A stretch of DNA of 64,000 nucleotides from Chamaelirium japonicum (taxonomy: Eukaryota; Streptophyta; Magnoliopsida; Liliales; Melanthiaceae), in contig OX393550.1 in NCBI GenBank assembly GCA_947650365.1, positions 71,991,478-72,055,477 on the forward strand. The letters run 5' to 3'. The notes under the pieces are model-generated. The model worked only from the letters and a program-made list of their open reading frames with translations. It had not been told where the DNA came from and made no database searches. The position numbers and the translations under genes are program-made. This document shows, one piece after another, positions 47,701 to 61,700 of the stretch; position 1 is the stretch's first letter, and each line of letters begins with the position of its first letter.

Positions 47701-50700
47701 CACCGGACAACTATACGTAAATTATATACAAATCGAACACTCCTCCCCAAAATATCTTCCAATAGCTTCATTATGTGCCTTTATATTTTTGATATCACTA
47801 CTAGACTCTCTATATTTAAGAAGCCAAAATCGCTCTGGACCCCCAATCGATAACCATAAGTAAATTATATACAAATCGAGCACTCCTCTCCATAACACTC
47901 TCAAAGAGCCTCACTTTGAACCTCTTTAGTTTTGGGATCGTTACTAGACTTCTCGTATTTGGGGAGTCAAAATTGCTTCCTATTTTCTCAGGACCCCCTA
48001 CCCAATAATTATAGTAAAATATCTACAAATCAAGTACACCTCCCAGAAATACCCTATAAGAGCCTCAATATGTGCCACCCTATTTTTAGGATCGCTACAA
48101 GACTTTCTATATTTAGTAAGCCAAAATCGCTCCCTATTTTCTCAAGACCCCCACCTGATAATCATAAATAAATTATATACAAATTAAGTACTCCTCCCCG
48201 AAATACCTTCTAAGAGTCTCGCTATGTCTCTTCCTTTTTTTGGGATTACAACTAGACTCCCTATATTTGGTGAGCCAAAATCACTCCCTATTTTCTCAGG
48301 ACCCTTACCCAACTACTGTAAATAAATTATATACAATTCAAGCATTTATTTCCAAAACACTATCCAAGAGCCTTGATATATGCCTTACTTATTTTCGAAC
48401 GATACCAGACTTCTTATATTTGGGGAACCAAAATAACTCCCCTTTTTTGTTAGACCCCTACCCGACAACCATAAGTAAATTATATATAAATCAAGTACTC
48501 CTCCTCAAAACATCTTCTAAGAGATACGTCATGTGTCTCCCTAGTTTTAGGATCGCTAATAGACTCCATATATTTAATGAGCCAATTTCCCCGAGCATTT
48601 CTTCCCAAAATACCATCCAAGTAACTAGCCATGTGCCTCTATATTTTTGGGATTGCTAACAAACTACCTATATTTAGGAAGCCAATATCGCTCTATATTT
48701 TCTCAAGACTACTAGCCAACAACCATTAGTAAATTATATACAAATTGAGCACTACTTCATAAAACACCCTCTAAGAGCCTGACTATATGCCTTTCTTTTT
48801 TGGGATTGCTACCAGACTCCTTTATTTTGAGAAAGAAAATTACTCCCTAATTTCTCAGGACCCCTATACGACAACTATATATAAATTATATATAAATTGA
48901 ACACTTCTTTTGAAAACACCTTCTAAGAGTCTCGCCATGTGTATCTTTTTTTTTAGGATAACGACCACACTCCCTATATTATGGGAGCCAAAATTCCTAT
49001 TTTCTCTCGATGCCCACCCGACAACTATAAGTAAATTATGTACAAATCTAGTACTCCTTCCTATAACACCATCTCAAAGACACTTCAATGCCTCTCCCTA
49101 TGTTTACCATTGTTACACGACTCTCTATATTTGGGGAGACAAAATCGTTCTATATTTTCTCGGGATTCCTACCCGACAACCATAGGTAAATTATATACAA
49201 ATACAATACTCCAAAAAATACCCTCCAAGTGCCTCGCCATGTGTCTCTCTATTATTGAGATTGCTACCAAAATCGTACCCTATTTTCTCAGGACCCCATC
49301 CAGTAATTCTAAGTAAATTATATAAAAATTAAGCACTCTTTCCCAAAATATTCTCCAAGAGCATTATTATATGCCTTCTGATTTCTGGGATCACCACCAG
49401 ACTCACTATAGTTGAAGAGCAAAAATTGCTTCCTATTTTTTTAGGACCCCCACTTGACAACCATAAGTAAATTATATACAAAAGGAGCACTCCTCCCTAA
49501 AATACCCTCCAAGAAACTTGCCATATGCGTCCATAATTTTGGGATCATAACCAAACTTCATACATCTTGGGAGCCTAAATCACTATCTAATTTCTCAGGA
49601 TCCTCACCCGATAACCATTAATAAATACAATACAAATCGAGTACCCCATGTCAAAACACTCTCTAAAAGTCTCATCATGTGCCTCCCTTTTCTTGGGATC
49701 GCTACCAAACTCTCTATATTTTGGGGGCCAAACCCGCTCCTTTTTGTTTCTCAAGACTCCCAACCGATAATAATTAATAAATTATATATACGTCTAGCAT
49801 ACCTCCTTAAAATACCCTCCAAGAGCTTCGTTATGTGCCTCCCTATTTTTGTGATTGCTAATAGACTCCCTATAACCGGGGAGGCAAAATTGCTTCTTAT
49901 AAGTAAATTATACACAACTCAAGTACTCATCCTAAAAATATCCTCTAAGAGCTTCCTCATGTGCATTCCTATTTTTGGGATAGCTAACAGACTTCCAATA
50001 TTTAGGAAGCCAAAATCATTCCCTATTTTCTCATAATACCCATCTAACAACCATAAGTAAATTATATACAAATCTAGCACTCCTCCCCAAAATACCCACC
50101 AAGATGATCATCATCTGTCTCCCTATGTTTGGTATCACTAATAGACTCCCTATATTTGGGGAGTCAAAATCGCTCCCTATTTTCTCAAGACTATTACCCA
50201 ATAATTATAAATAAATTATATACAAATTGAGCACTCTTTCCCAAAACAACCTCTAAAAGCTTCTTTATGTATCTTCCTATTTTAGGATCGCTAACAGAGT
50301 CTCTATATTTGGAGAGCCAAAATTGCCCCCTATTTTATCAGGTCACCCACTAGATAACAATAAGTAAATTATATACAAATGGAGCACTCCTCCCCAAAAT
50401 ACCCTCCCAGAGTCTAGCTATTAGCCTCTCCATTTTTACGATCACTAATAGACTCCCTCCATTTGGGTAGCCAAAATCACTTATTATTTTCCCCCCAATT
50501 GACAATCATAAGTAAATTATATACAAATCGAGCACCCTCTTTAAAAAACCCTCCAAGAGACACACAATTTGCCTCACTATATTTGAGATCGATATCGTAC
50601 TCCTTATATTTAGGGAGCCAAAATTGCTCCATAATTTCTCAGGACCCCTACCTGACAACTAAAAGTAAATCATATATAAATTGAGCACTTATTTCTAAAA

Positions 50701-52174
50701 CACCCTTAAAGTGCTCATCAAGTGTCTTTCTATTATTGGGATCGCTACCAAACTACTTATATTTTGGGAATCAAAATCGCTCTCTATTTTCTTAGGACCC
50801 TTACCTGACAACCATAATTAAATTATATACAAATCGAGCACTCATCTACAAAACATCTTCTAAGAGTATCACCATATCATTTTCTATTTTGAAGATCACT
50901 AATAGATACCTTATATTTAGGGAGTCAAGATTACTCCTTATTTTCTTATGACCTCAACCCAACAACCATAAGTAAATTATAATCAAATCTAGAACTCCTC
51001 TTTAAAACAACCACCAAGAGCCTCGCCATATGCCTCATAATATCTAGGATTACTACTAGACTCCCTATATTTAAGGATCCAAAATCATTCCTTATTTTCT
51101 TAGGATCCACACCCGACAACTATATGTATATTATACATAAATTGATCACTCCTCCCCATGATACCCTCCAAGAGCCTAGCCAAGAGCCTTCCTATTTTTG
51201 GGATAGGATCGTTACCAGACTCCCAAAATTTAGGGAGTCAAAATCGCTTCATATTTTCTCAGGACCCCTACCAGATAACTATAGGTAAATTATATACAAA
51301 TCGATCACTCCTCCCTAAAATATCCTCTAAGAGCCTTGCTATTTGCCTCCCTATTTTTTCGATCACTATAAAACTCCCTATATTTGGCGAGCAAAAATTA
51401 CGTCCTATTTTCTCAGAACCCCTTACCTAACAACTGTGTGTAAATAGAAACAAATCAAGTACCCTCCCTCCTAAAATACTCTTCAAGAGCCTTGCCATGT
51501 GCCTTTTAGTTTTTGAGATCACTACCAGACTCCCTAAATTTGGGGAGTCAAAATTGCTATATATTTTTGTAGGACTCCCATCCGATAACCATTAGTAATT
51601 ATTTACAAATCGAGCACACCTTCTAAAACATCCTCCTAGAGCCTCGATATATGTCTTTCTATTTTTTGGGATCACTAACAGACTATTAAATTTGGTTAGC
51701 TAAAATTACTTACTATTTTCTCATAACCCCCACCCAAAAACCATAAATAAATTGTATACAAATCGAGAACTCCTCTCGATAACACCCTTAAAGAGTATTG
51801 CAAGGTGCCTCCTTATTTTTAGAATCTCTACTAGACTCCTTATATTTGGGGAGCCAAAATTGTTCCCTATTTTCTCAGGACCCCACCTGATAACCATAAG
51901 TAATTAATTATAAGGAAATCGAGTACACACCCTCTAAGAGTCTCGCCATGTGCCTTCTTATTTTTGTGATTGCTATCAGACTCTTTATATTTATGAAGCC
52001 AAAATTGCTCCCTATTTTCTTTGGATCCCTACTAGAAAACCATATGTAAATTATATAATCGAGCACTACTCCACAGAACACTTTTGAAGAGTCTTACCAT
52101 GTGCCTCCCTATATTTGGGATCGCTAAAAGAAACCCTATATTTGGGGAGACAAAATCAATCCCTATTTTTTTAG
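44780..52174. repeat. HOR copy 3 (7.4 kb, internally deleted)
   Basis: Begins with the marker monomer (GACCCTAACCCG) and follows copies 1 and 2 for about 1.3 kb. It then jumps at 46110-46165 to sequence lying 6.29 kb into copy 1, a loss of about 4.9 kb. Two further losses of about one monomer each are seen near 49270 and 49895. Confidence 0.85.
46110..46200. other. Deletion junction with 41-bp duplication in HOR copy 3
   Basis: CCTATCTTTGGAATAACTAC occurs at 46119 and again at 46160, 41 bp apart. Before it the sequence matches 12446-12470 of copy 1; after it, 17438 onward. The first repeat is fused to a broken monomer. Confidence 0.85.
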
Positions 52175-55100
52175 GACCCCAACCCGACAACCTTAAGTAA
52201 ATTATATATATAAATCTAGTTTTCTCTCTATAATATCCTCTAAGAGACTCGCCATGTGCCTTCCAATATTTGTGATCGCTACTAGACTCCCTATATTTAG
52301 GGAGCCAAAATTATTTTCTATTTTCTTAGAACCTTCTCCCCACAATCATAAGTAAATTACATACAAATTGAGTAATCTATCTAAAAATATCCTCTAAGAG
52401 TATCGCTATATGCCTTCCTATTTTTGGGGATCATAACCAGACTCTTTATATTTTTGGAGTCAAAATGGCACAAACTTTCTTAGAACCCCCTAACCCATAA
52501 CTATAAGTAAATTATATGAAAATCAATAGCTCTTCTAAAAAACACCCTCTAATAGCCTCGCCATATTCCTTTCTATTTTTTGGATCGCTACCAAACTCCC
52601 TATATTTGGGAAGCCAAAATCACTCTCTATTTTCTTAAAACTCCTACCCAATAACCATAAGTAAATTATATAAAATCGAGCAATTCTTTCCAAAATAATA
52701 TCTAATAGCCTCGCTATATGTCGTCCTATTTCCGATCGTTACCAGGCTTCTATATCTTGGGAGCCAAAACCGCTCCCTATTTTCTCAAGACCCCCACCCG
52801 ATAATCAAAATTAAATTATATACAAATCAAACACTCCTCTCCATAACACCCTCAAAGGGACTCGCCATTCACCTCCTTATTTTTGGGATCGCTACTAGAC
52901 TCTATATATTTTGAGTACCAAAATGGCTTTCTATTTTCTCTGGACCTCTATACAACAACAATAAGTAAATTATATACAAATTGAGCATTCTTTCCAAAAA
53001 TACCCTCTAAGATGCATGCCATGTGTCTTCTTATTTTTGGGAACGCTACCAGGATCCTTATATTTGGGTAGCCAAAATTGTTTCATATTTTCTCTTGATC
53101 CCTTCCGACAACCATAAGTAAATTATATACAAATCATGCACTCTACTCCAAAACACCCTCTAAGGGTTATATCATATGCCATCATATTTTTCGGATCACT
53201 ACTAGACTCCCTATATTTGGGGAGCCAAAATCACTCCCAATTTTTTCCAAACCCCTATATGAAAACCATAAGTAAATTATATACAAATCGAATACTTATC
53301 CCCAATCACCCTCCAATGGCCTTACCATATGTCTTCCTATTTTTCGGATCGCTAGCAGACTTCTTATATTTAGGAAGTAAAAATCGATCCCTATTTTCTC
53401 AAGACCCTCACCTGATAATCAAACTTAAATTATATACAAATCGAGCACTCCTTTGCATAACATTCTCAAAGAATCTCACCATGCACCTCTTTATTTTTGG
53501 GATTGCTACCAGACTTCTTAAACTAGGAGAGCCAAAATCGCTACCTATTTTCTTATGACCCCAACCCGACAAATATAAGTAAATTATATACAAATCAAGC
53601 ACTTCTTTCAAAAATAGCCTTCAAGAGCCATGCCATATGCCTCCTTATTTTTGGGATCGCTTTAAGGCTCCCTATATTTTGGGAGCCAAAATTGCTCCCT
53701 ATTTTTACCAAAACCTATTATCTAACCATAAGTAAATTATATACAAATTGAGTACTCCTCTCCAAAACACCCTCCAAAAGCCATGCTATGTACCTTTCTA
53801 TTTTTTGGATCACTACTAGACACCCAATATTTGGTGAGCCAAAATCGATCCCAATTTTCTTAGGAACCCTACCTGATAACTATACGTAAATTATATACAA
53901 ATTCAGCACTCATCCCCAAATTACCCTCCAAGAGCCTCGTCAGTGTCTCTCTATTAACTAGACTTCATATATTTAGGAGCCAAAATTGCTCCCTATTTTA
54001 TCAAGACCCCTACACAATAACCATAAGTAAATTATATACAAATTGAGCACTCCTCCCTTAAACACCCTCTAAGAGCTTCAACACGTGCCTTTTTTTTGGG
54101 GATCACTACCAGACTCCTTTTATTTTAGGAGTCAAAAACTTTTCCTAATTTCTTAGGACCCAACAGTCATAAGTAAATTATAGGAAACTCTAGCACTCCT
54201 TCCCAAAATACCCTCAAAGAGCCTTGCCAAGTGCCTCCCTATGTTTGGAATAGCTATAAGACTCCCTATATTTGAGGAGCCATAATCGCTCCCTATTTTC
54301 TTAGGACCTCTACTTGATAACTTTAAGTAAATTATATATAAATCAAACACTCCTCCCTAAAACACCTTTTAGGTGCCTCACCACCTAACCACCAAAAGTA
54401 AATTATATTCAAATCGAGCACTCTTTCCTATAATATTCTCAAGTAGCCTCATCATATACCTTTATAATTTTTGGATTACGCCCGAACTCTTTACATTTGG
54501 AGTGCCAAAATCGCTTCCTATTTTCTTAGGACTCTCACCCAACAATCATAAGTAAATTATTTATAAATCGAGTAATCCTGCCAAAAACCCACTCCAAGAG
54601 TCTCACCATATATCTCCGTATTTTTAAGATCGCTACCAGACTTCCGATATTTAAACAGGCAAAATAACTGCCTATTATTCTTAGGACCTCTACCAGATAA
54701 TCATAAAAAAATTATATACAAATAAAGTGCCCTTTTCTATAACACCCTTTAAGAGCCTTGCTATATGCCTTATTATTTTTGGGATCACTACTAGACTCCC
54801 TATATTTAGGGAGCCAAAATCGCTCCATATTTTCTCAGGACCCCTACCCGACAATCATTTGTATATGACACACAAATTGAGCACTCCTCCCCAAGATACC
54901 CTCCAAGAGCCTAGCTATGTCCCTTCCTATTTTTGGGATGGGATCGTTACCAGACTCACAATATTTATAGAGTCAAAATCACTCTAGATTTACTCAGGAC
55001 CCTCACCCGATAACTATAAGTAAATTATATACAAATCGAACACTCCTCCCCAAAACATCCTCTAAGAGCCTTGCTATTTGCCTCTCTATTTTTGTGATCA

Positions 55101-55745
55101 TTATAAAACTCCTTATATTTGGTGTGCAAAAATTACGTCCTATTTTCTTAGGACTCCTATCCAAAAACCATTACTAATTTTATACAAATTGAGTACTCCT
55201 TCTAAAACATCGTCCTAGAGCCTCGATATATGACTTCCTATTTTAGGGATTGACTATTAAATTTGGGGAGTTAAAATTACTCACTATTTTCTTATAACCC
55301 CCACCTGAAAACCATAAGTAAATTATATACAAATTGAGCACTCCTTCTTATAACACCTTTAAAGAGTATTGCAAGGCGCCTCCATATTTTTAGGATCTCT
55401 ACTAGACTTCTTATTTTTGGAGAGCCAAAATCGCTTCCTATTTTCTCAGGATCCCACCCGACAATAATAAGTAATTAATTATAAAGAAATGGAGTACATA
55501 TCCTCAAAGTGTCTCGCCATATGCCTTCTTATTTTTATGATTGCTATCAGACTTCTTATATTTATGAAGCTAAAATTGCTCCATATTTTCTTAGGATCCC
55601 AACTCGAAAACCATAAGTAAATTATATAATCGAGCACTACTCCATAGAACACTTTTGAAGAGTCGTGCCATTTGACTCTCTATATTTGCGATCGTTAAAA
55701 GAAACCCTATATTTGGGGAGGCAAAATCAATCCTAATTTTTTTAG
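52175..55745. repeat. HOR copy 4 (3.6 kb, most deleted)
   Basis: Follows copy 1 for about 2.55 kb from the marker monomer, then joins sequence that lies about 11.4 kb into copy 1. The join is between about 54720 and 54830. About 9 kb is missing relative to copy 1. Confidence 0.83.
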
Positions 55746-58700
55746 GACCCCAACCTGACAACCTTAACTAAATTATATATATAAATCTAGTACTCCTCTC
55801 CATAATATCCTCTAAGAGACTCGCCATGTGCCTTCCAAAGTTTGGGATCACTACTGGATTCCTTATATTTAGGGAGCCAAAATTATTTTCTATTTTCTCA
55901 GGACCCCCACCCCAAAACACCCTCCAAGTGCCTCACAAAGTTTCTCTCTATGTTTGGAATAGTTATCAGACTCCCTATATTTGAGGAGCCACAATCGCTC
56001 CCTATTTTCTTAGGACCTCTACTTGAGAACTTTAAGTAAATCATATATAAATCAAACACTCCCCCCTAAAACACCTTTCAGGTTCCTCACTACCTGACCA
56101 CCAAAAGTAAATTATATTCAAATCGAGTACTCTTTCTAATAACATTCTCAAACAACCTCATCATACACCTTTATATTTTTTAGATTGCTACCAGACTCTT
56201 TATATTTGGAGAGCCAAAATTGCTCTCTATTTTCCAAGGACCCTTACCCAACAACCATAAGTAAATTATCTATAAATCGAGCAATCTTGCCAAAAACCAA
56301 CTCCAAGAGCCTTACCATGTGTCTCCCTAATTTTAGAATCGCTACTAGACTCCTAATATTTAAAAAGCCAAAATAGCTGCCTATTTTTCTTAGGACCCCC
56401 ACCAGATAATTATAAAAAAATTATATACAAATAAAGTGCTCTTTTGCAAAACACCTTCCAAGAGCCTTGCCATGCGCCTTTTTATTTTTGGAATCACTAC
56501 CCTACATTTGAGGAGCTAAAATCACTCCCTACTTTCTCTGGAGCTCCACCCGACAACCATAAGCAAATAGAGCACTCATCCTCAAAATATCCTTAAAGAG
56601 CCTCGCCATTAGCCTCCCTATTTTCCTGATCGCTACTAGACTCCCTACATTTTGAGAGTCAAAAGTGCTTCATATTTTCTCAGGACCCCCACCCGACAAT
56701 TATAAGTAAATTATATATAAACCGAGTACTCCACCCTAAATCATCCTCCAAGTGACTCGCTATGTGCCTATCTATTATTGAGATTGCTAATAGACTCCCT
56801 ATATTTGGAGAGCCAATATTGCTCTATATTTTCTTAGGACCCCTACTCGACAACCATAATTAAATTATATACAAATCGAGTACTACTCTCCAAAACACCA
56901 TCCAAGAATCTCATCACATGCCTTCCAATTTTAGGAATTACTACCAGACTCCCTATGTTCGGGGAACCAAAATCGGTTTTCTAATTTCTCAGGACCCTTA
57001 CCCGATAACCATAAATAAATTATATACTAATTGTGTACTCCTCCCAAAATAACCTCTAAGAGTCATGCCATATGCCTTTTTTTTAGGAGGGATCACTACC
57101 AGATTCCCTATATTTGGGAAGCCAAAATCGTTCCCTATTTAATAAGGACCCCCACTTGACAGTCATAAGTAAAATGCATACAAATCAAGTACTCCTTTCT
57201 AGAATACCCTCCAAGAAACTTGCCATGTACCTTTATATTTTTGGAATCGCGATTAGACTCTCTATATTTGGGGAGGCAAAATTGCTCTTTATATTTTTAA
57301 GACTCACACCCGACAACCATAAGTAAATTATATATAAATCGAGTACTCCTTCACCTTTAATAGCTTCGCTTTGTGCCTTCCTATTTTTAGGATCACTACT
57401 AGACTCTCGACATTTGGGGAGTCATAATCACGCCCTATTTACTAAGGATACTCACCTGATAACTATAAGTAAATTATATACAAATGGTGCACTTCTTCCC
57501 ATAATACCCTTAAAGAGATTCATCATGCACCTCCCTATTTTTAGGATCACCACCAGACTCCCTATATTTAAGGATCCAAAATCACCCCGTATTTTCACAT
57601 GGCCCCCACCCAATAACCATAAGTAAATTATATACAAATCTAACATTCCTTCCCAAAACTTCCTCCAAGAGCCTCGCAAAGTGGATCGCTATATTTGGTA
57701 CCACTACCAAACTCCGTATATTTAGGGAGACAAAATCATTTTATATTTTCTCAGGACTCCCACTTAATAACAACAAGTAAACTATATTCAAATCAAGCAC
57801 TTCTCCCCAAAACACCCTCTTGGAACCTCACTATGTGCCTTCCTATTTTTGCGACTGCTACCAAAATCCTCCTATATTTGGGAAGCCAAAATCACTCCCT
57901 ATTATCTCAGGACCCCCACCTGATCACCATAAAAATATTATATTCAAATCAAGTACTCCCTAAAATCCTCAAACAATTTCTCCATACAACTCCCTATTTT
58001 TGGAATTGCTACCAGACTCCTTACATTTGGGGAGCCAAAATCGTTACATATTTTTTTAGGAGCCCCACACAACAACCATAAATAAATTATCTATAAATCG
58101 ACCACTCCTCCCAAAAATACCGTACAAATGCCTCACCATGTACCTTCCTATTTTTGGGATTACTACTAGACTCTATATTTGAGGAGCTAAAATTATTGCC
58201 TATTTTACCTATTTTATCTGGATTCTCACCCGATAACGATGGATAAATTGTATACAAATTGAGCACTCATTTTCCAAAACACCCTCCAAGAGCCTCACCG
58301 CTTGCCTTCCTATTTCTGGGATCACTACGAGACTCCCATTATTTGGGGAGCCAAAATTGCTCCCTATTTTCTCAGCACACCGACCCGACAACCATAAGCA
58401 AATTATATACAAAAGAGTACTTATTCTCAAAACACTCTCCAAGAGCCTCGCTATATACCTCCCTATTTTTTAGATCGATGCCAGACTTCCTATATTTAGA
58501 GAGCTAAAATCGCTCCCTATTATCTTAGGACCCCTACCCGATAATCATAAGTAAATCATATATAAATTGAGCACTCCTCTCTAAATCACCCTCCTTGAGA
58601 CTTGCCATGTGACTCTCTATTTTTGGGATTGCTAATAGACTCCCAATATTTAGGGAGACATTATCGCTCTATATTTTTGTAGGACCCCTACTGGATAGCC

Positions 58701-61700
58701 ATAAGTAAATTATATATAAATTAAGCACTACTTCCCAAAACACTATCTAAGAGCATGTCCATGTGGCTTCCTATTTTTGGTATCGCTACCAAACTCCCAA
58801 TATTTGGGGAGCCAAAATCGCTTCCTAATTTCTCAGGACCCCTACTCAATAACCATAAATAAAATATATACAAATCAAGCACTCCTCCCAAAAATACCCT
58901 ATAATAGCCTCTTTATATTCCTCCTTTTTATTATAATTACTACCAGACTTCCTATATTTGGGAGATAAAATGGCTCCATATTTTCTCTGGATCTCTACTC
59001 GGTAATCATATATACATTATATATAAATTGAGCACTCCTCTCCAAAATACCCTCCAGGAATATTACCATGTATGTGTCTTCAAATTTTTGGGATCGCTAG
59101 CAGACTACCTATATTTGGAGGGGCAAAATCGCTCTCTATTTTCTCATAAGTTCCAATCGAATCATAAGTAAATTATATACAAATTGAGCATTTCTCCCAA
59201 AACTCCAATTAATAGCCAAGCTATGTGCCTTCCTATCTTTGGGATTGCTACTAAGTAGTCTATTTAGGGAGCCAAAATTGCTACCTACTTTCTTAGGAAC
59301 CCCACTTGATAACTATAAATAAATTATATACAAATCAAGCACTCCTTCCCATAACACCCTTAAAAAACTTTACCATGTACCTCTTGATTTTTCGGATCGT
59401 TACCAGACACCTTATATTTATGGATCAAAAATTACTTTCTATTTTCTTGGGACCCCTACGCGATAGCTAAAAGTTAATTATATATAAATCGATCACTCTT
59501 ACCTAAAACTCACCCTAAGAGCCTCACTTTGTATTTTCCTATTTTTGCGACTGCTACCAGACTCCCTTTATAATTGGGGAGCCAAAATCGCTTCCTATTT
59601 TCTCAGGACTCATACTTGACAACCATAAGTAAAATATATTCAAATCTGGTACTCCTACCCATAATAACCTCAAATAGTATCGCTATACACCTCCTTATAT
59701 TTAGGATCACTACCAGACTCCTTACATTTGGGGAGCCAAAATCACTCCTTATTTTATCAGGACCCGTATATAATAACCATAAGTAAATTATTTATAAATC
59801 AAGCACTCCTAAAAAAAAAAACCTCCGAGAGGCTCTTCATATGCCTCCCTATTTTTAGGATTACTACCAAATTCTTTATATTTGGGGAGCCAAAATCGTT
59901 ACATATTTTCTCAGGACCGTCACTCAACAACCATATATAAATTATATACAAATCGACCAATTCTTACCAAATAAGCCTCTAAGATAGTCACAATGTGCTT
60001 TCTTATTTATGGGGTCTCTAATAGACTCCCTATATTTGGGGAGCCAATAATTGCATTATATTTTATTAGGACCCCTACACGATAGCCATAAGTAAATTAT
60101 ATACAAATTGAGTACTATTCTCCAAAATATCTTCCAAGAGCCTTGCTATTTCCATTCCTATCTTTAGAATAACTACCAGACTCCCTACATTTGGAGAACT
60201 AAAATTCTTTCCTAATTTATCGGGTCCCCCACTTGATAACTATAAGCAAATTATATACAAATCGAGCACTTCTCCCCAAAACACCCTCTAAAAGCCTCGT
60301 CATATGCCTCCTTTTCTTAAAGATCGCTACCAGACTCGCTACATTTGAGGAGCCAAAATCTCTCCTTATTTTCTTAGGACCCCCACCCACCAAGAACCTC
60401 AATATGTGCCTTTATTTTTTTGGGATCGTTACCAGACTTCCTATATTTGGAGAGGCAAAATCATTCTTTATTTTCTTAGGACTCCCACCCGATAATTATA
60501 AATAAATTATATACCAATCGAGCACTCCTTATAAAATACTATTTACTAGCCTTTCTATGTACCTTCTAATTTTTGGGATCCAAAATGGCTCTCGACTTGC
60601 TCAGGAGCTCTACCCGATAACTAAAATAAAATTATATACAAATCGAGCACTCCTTTCTATAACACCCTCAAAGAGCTTCGCCATGCACCTTCTAATTTTT
60701 TGAATCATTGATATTTAGGGACTTAAAATCACTCCTTATTTTCCTATGACCCCCTTCCGATAACCACCCTACAACCAAAAGTAAATTATATACCAATCGA
60801 GCATTCATCCTAAAAATACCCTTTAAGAGCTCTTCTATATGGCTCCCTATTTTTAGGATCACTACTAGATTCCCTATATTTGAGGAGTCAAAATCATTTC
60901 TTATTTTCTCTGCAATCTTATCCGATAACTATTAGTAAATTATATATAAATCGAACACTCCTTCCCAAATTACCATCTAACATCCTCGCCATGTGCCTTT
61001 TTTTTGGGATCACAATTAGACTTTCTTTATTTGGAGAGCCAAAATCACTCCTTATTTTCTCAGGACCCTCACCTGATTACCATAAGTAAATTATATATGA
61101 ATCGACCACTTATTCAAAAAACACCCTTAAAGAGCATCACCATATGCCTCCCTATTTTTCGGATAGCTACCAGACTCCTTATATTTAGGGAGCCAAATTC
61201 GCTTCCTATTTTCTCAAGTCCCCCACCCAACAAAAGTAAATAAATTATATATAAATAAAATACTCCTCCTCAAAACACCCTCTAAGACCCTTGTTATGTG
61301 ACTTCCTATTTTAAAATCGCTAACAGACACCTTATATTTGTGGAGTCAATATCATTTTATATTTTCTCAGGACCTCTACCCAAAAACCATAAATATGTTA
61401 AATACAAATCAAGCACTACTCCCCACAACACCCTTAAAGAGGCTCGCTATATACCTTATTATTTTTTGGACCGCTACCAGACTCCCTATGTTTAGGGAAA
61501 AAAAATCGCTTCCTATTTTCTTAGGATCCCCACTTGACAACCATAAGTAAATTATATATAAATCGAGCACCCCTTTCCCAAAAAACCTTCTAAAAGCCTC
61601 ACCATGTGCCTTCATATTTTAGGTATCGCTACTAAACTCCATACATTTGGCAAGTCAAAGTCATTCTCTATTTTTTAAGGACATCCACCGGACAACTATA

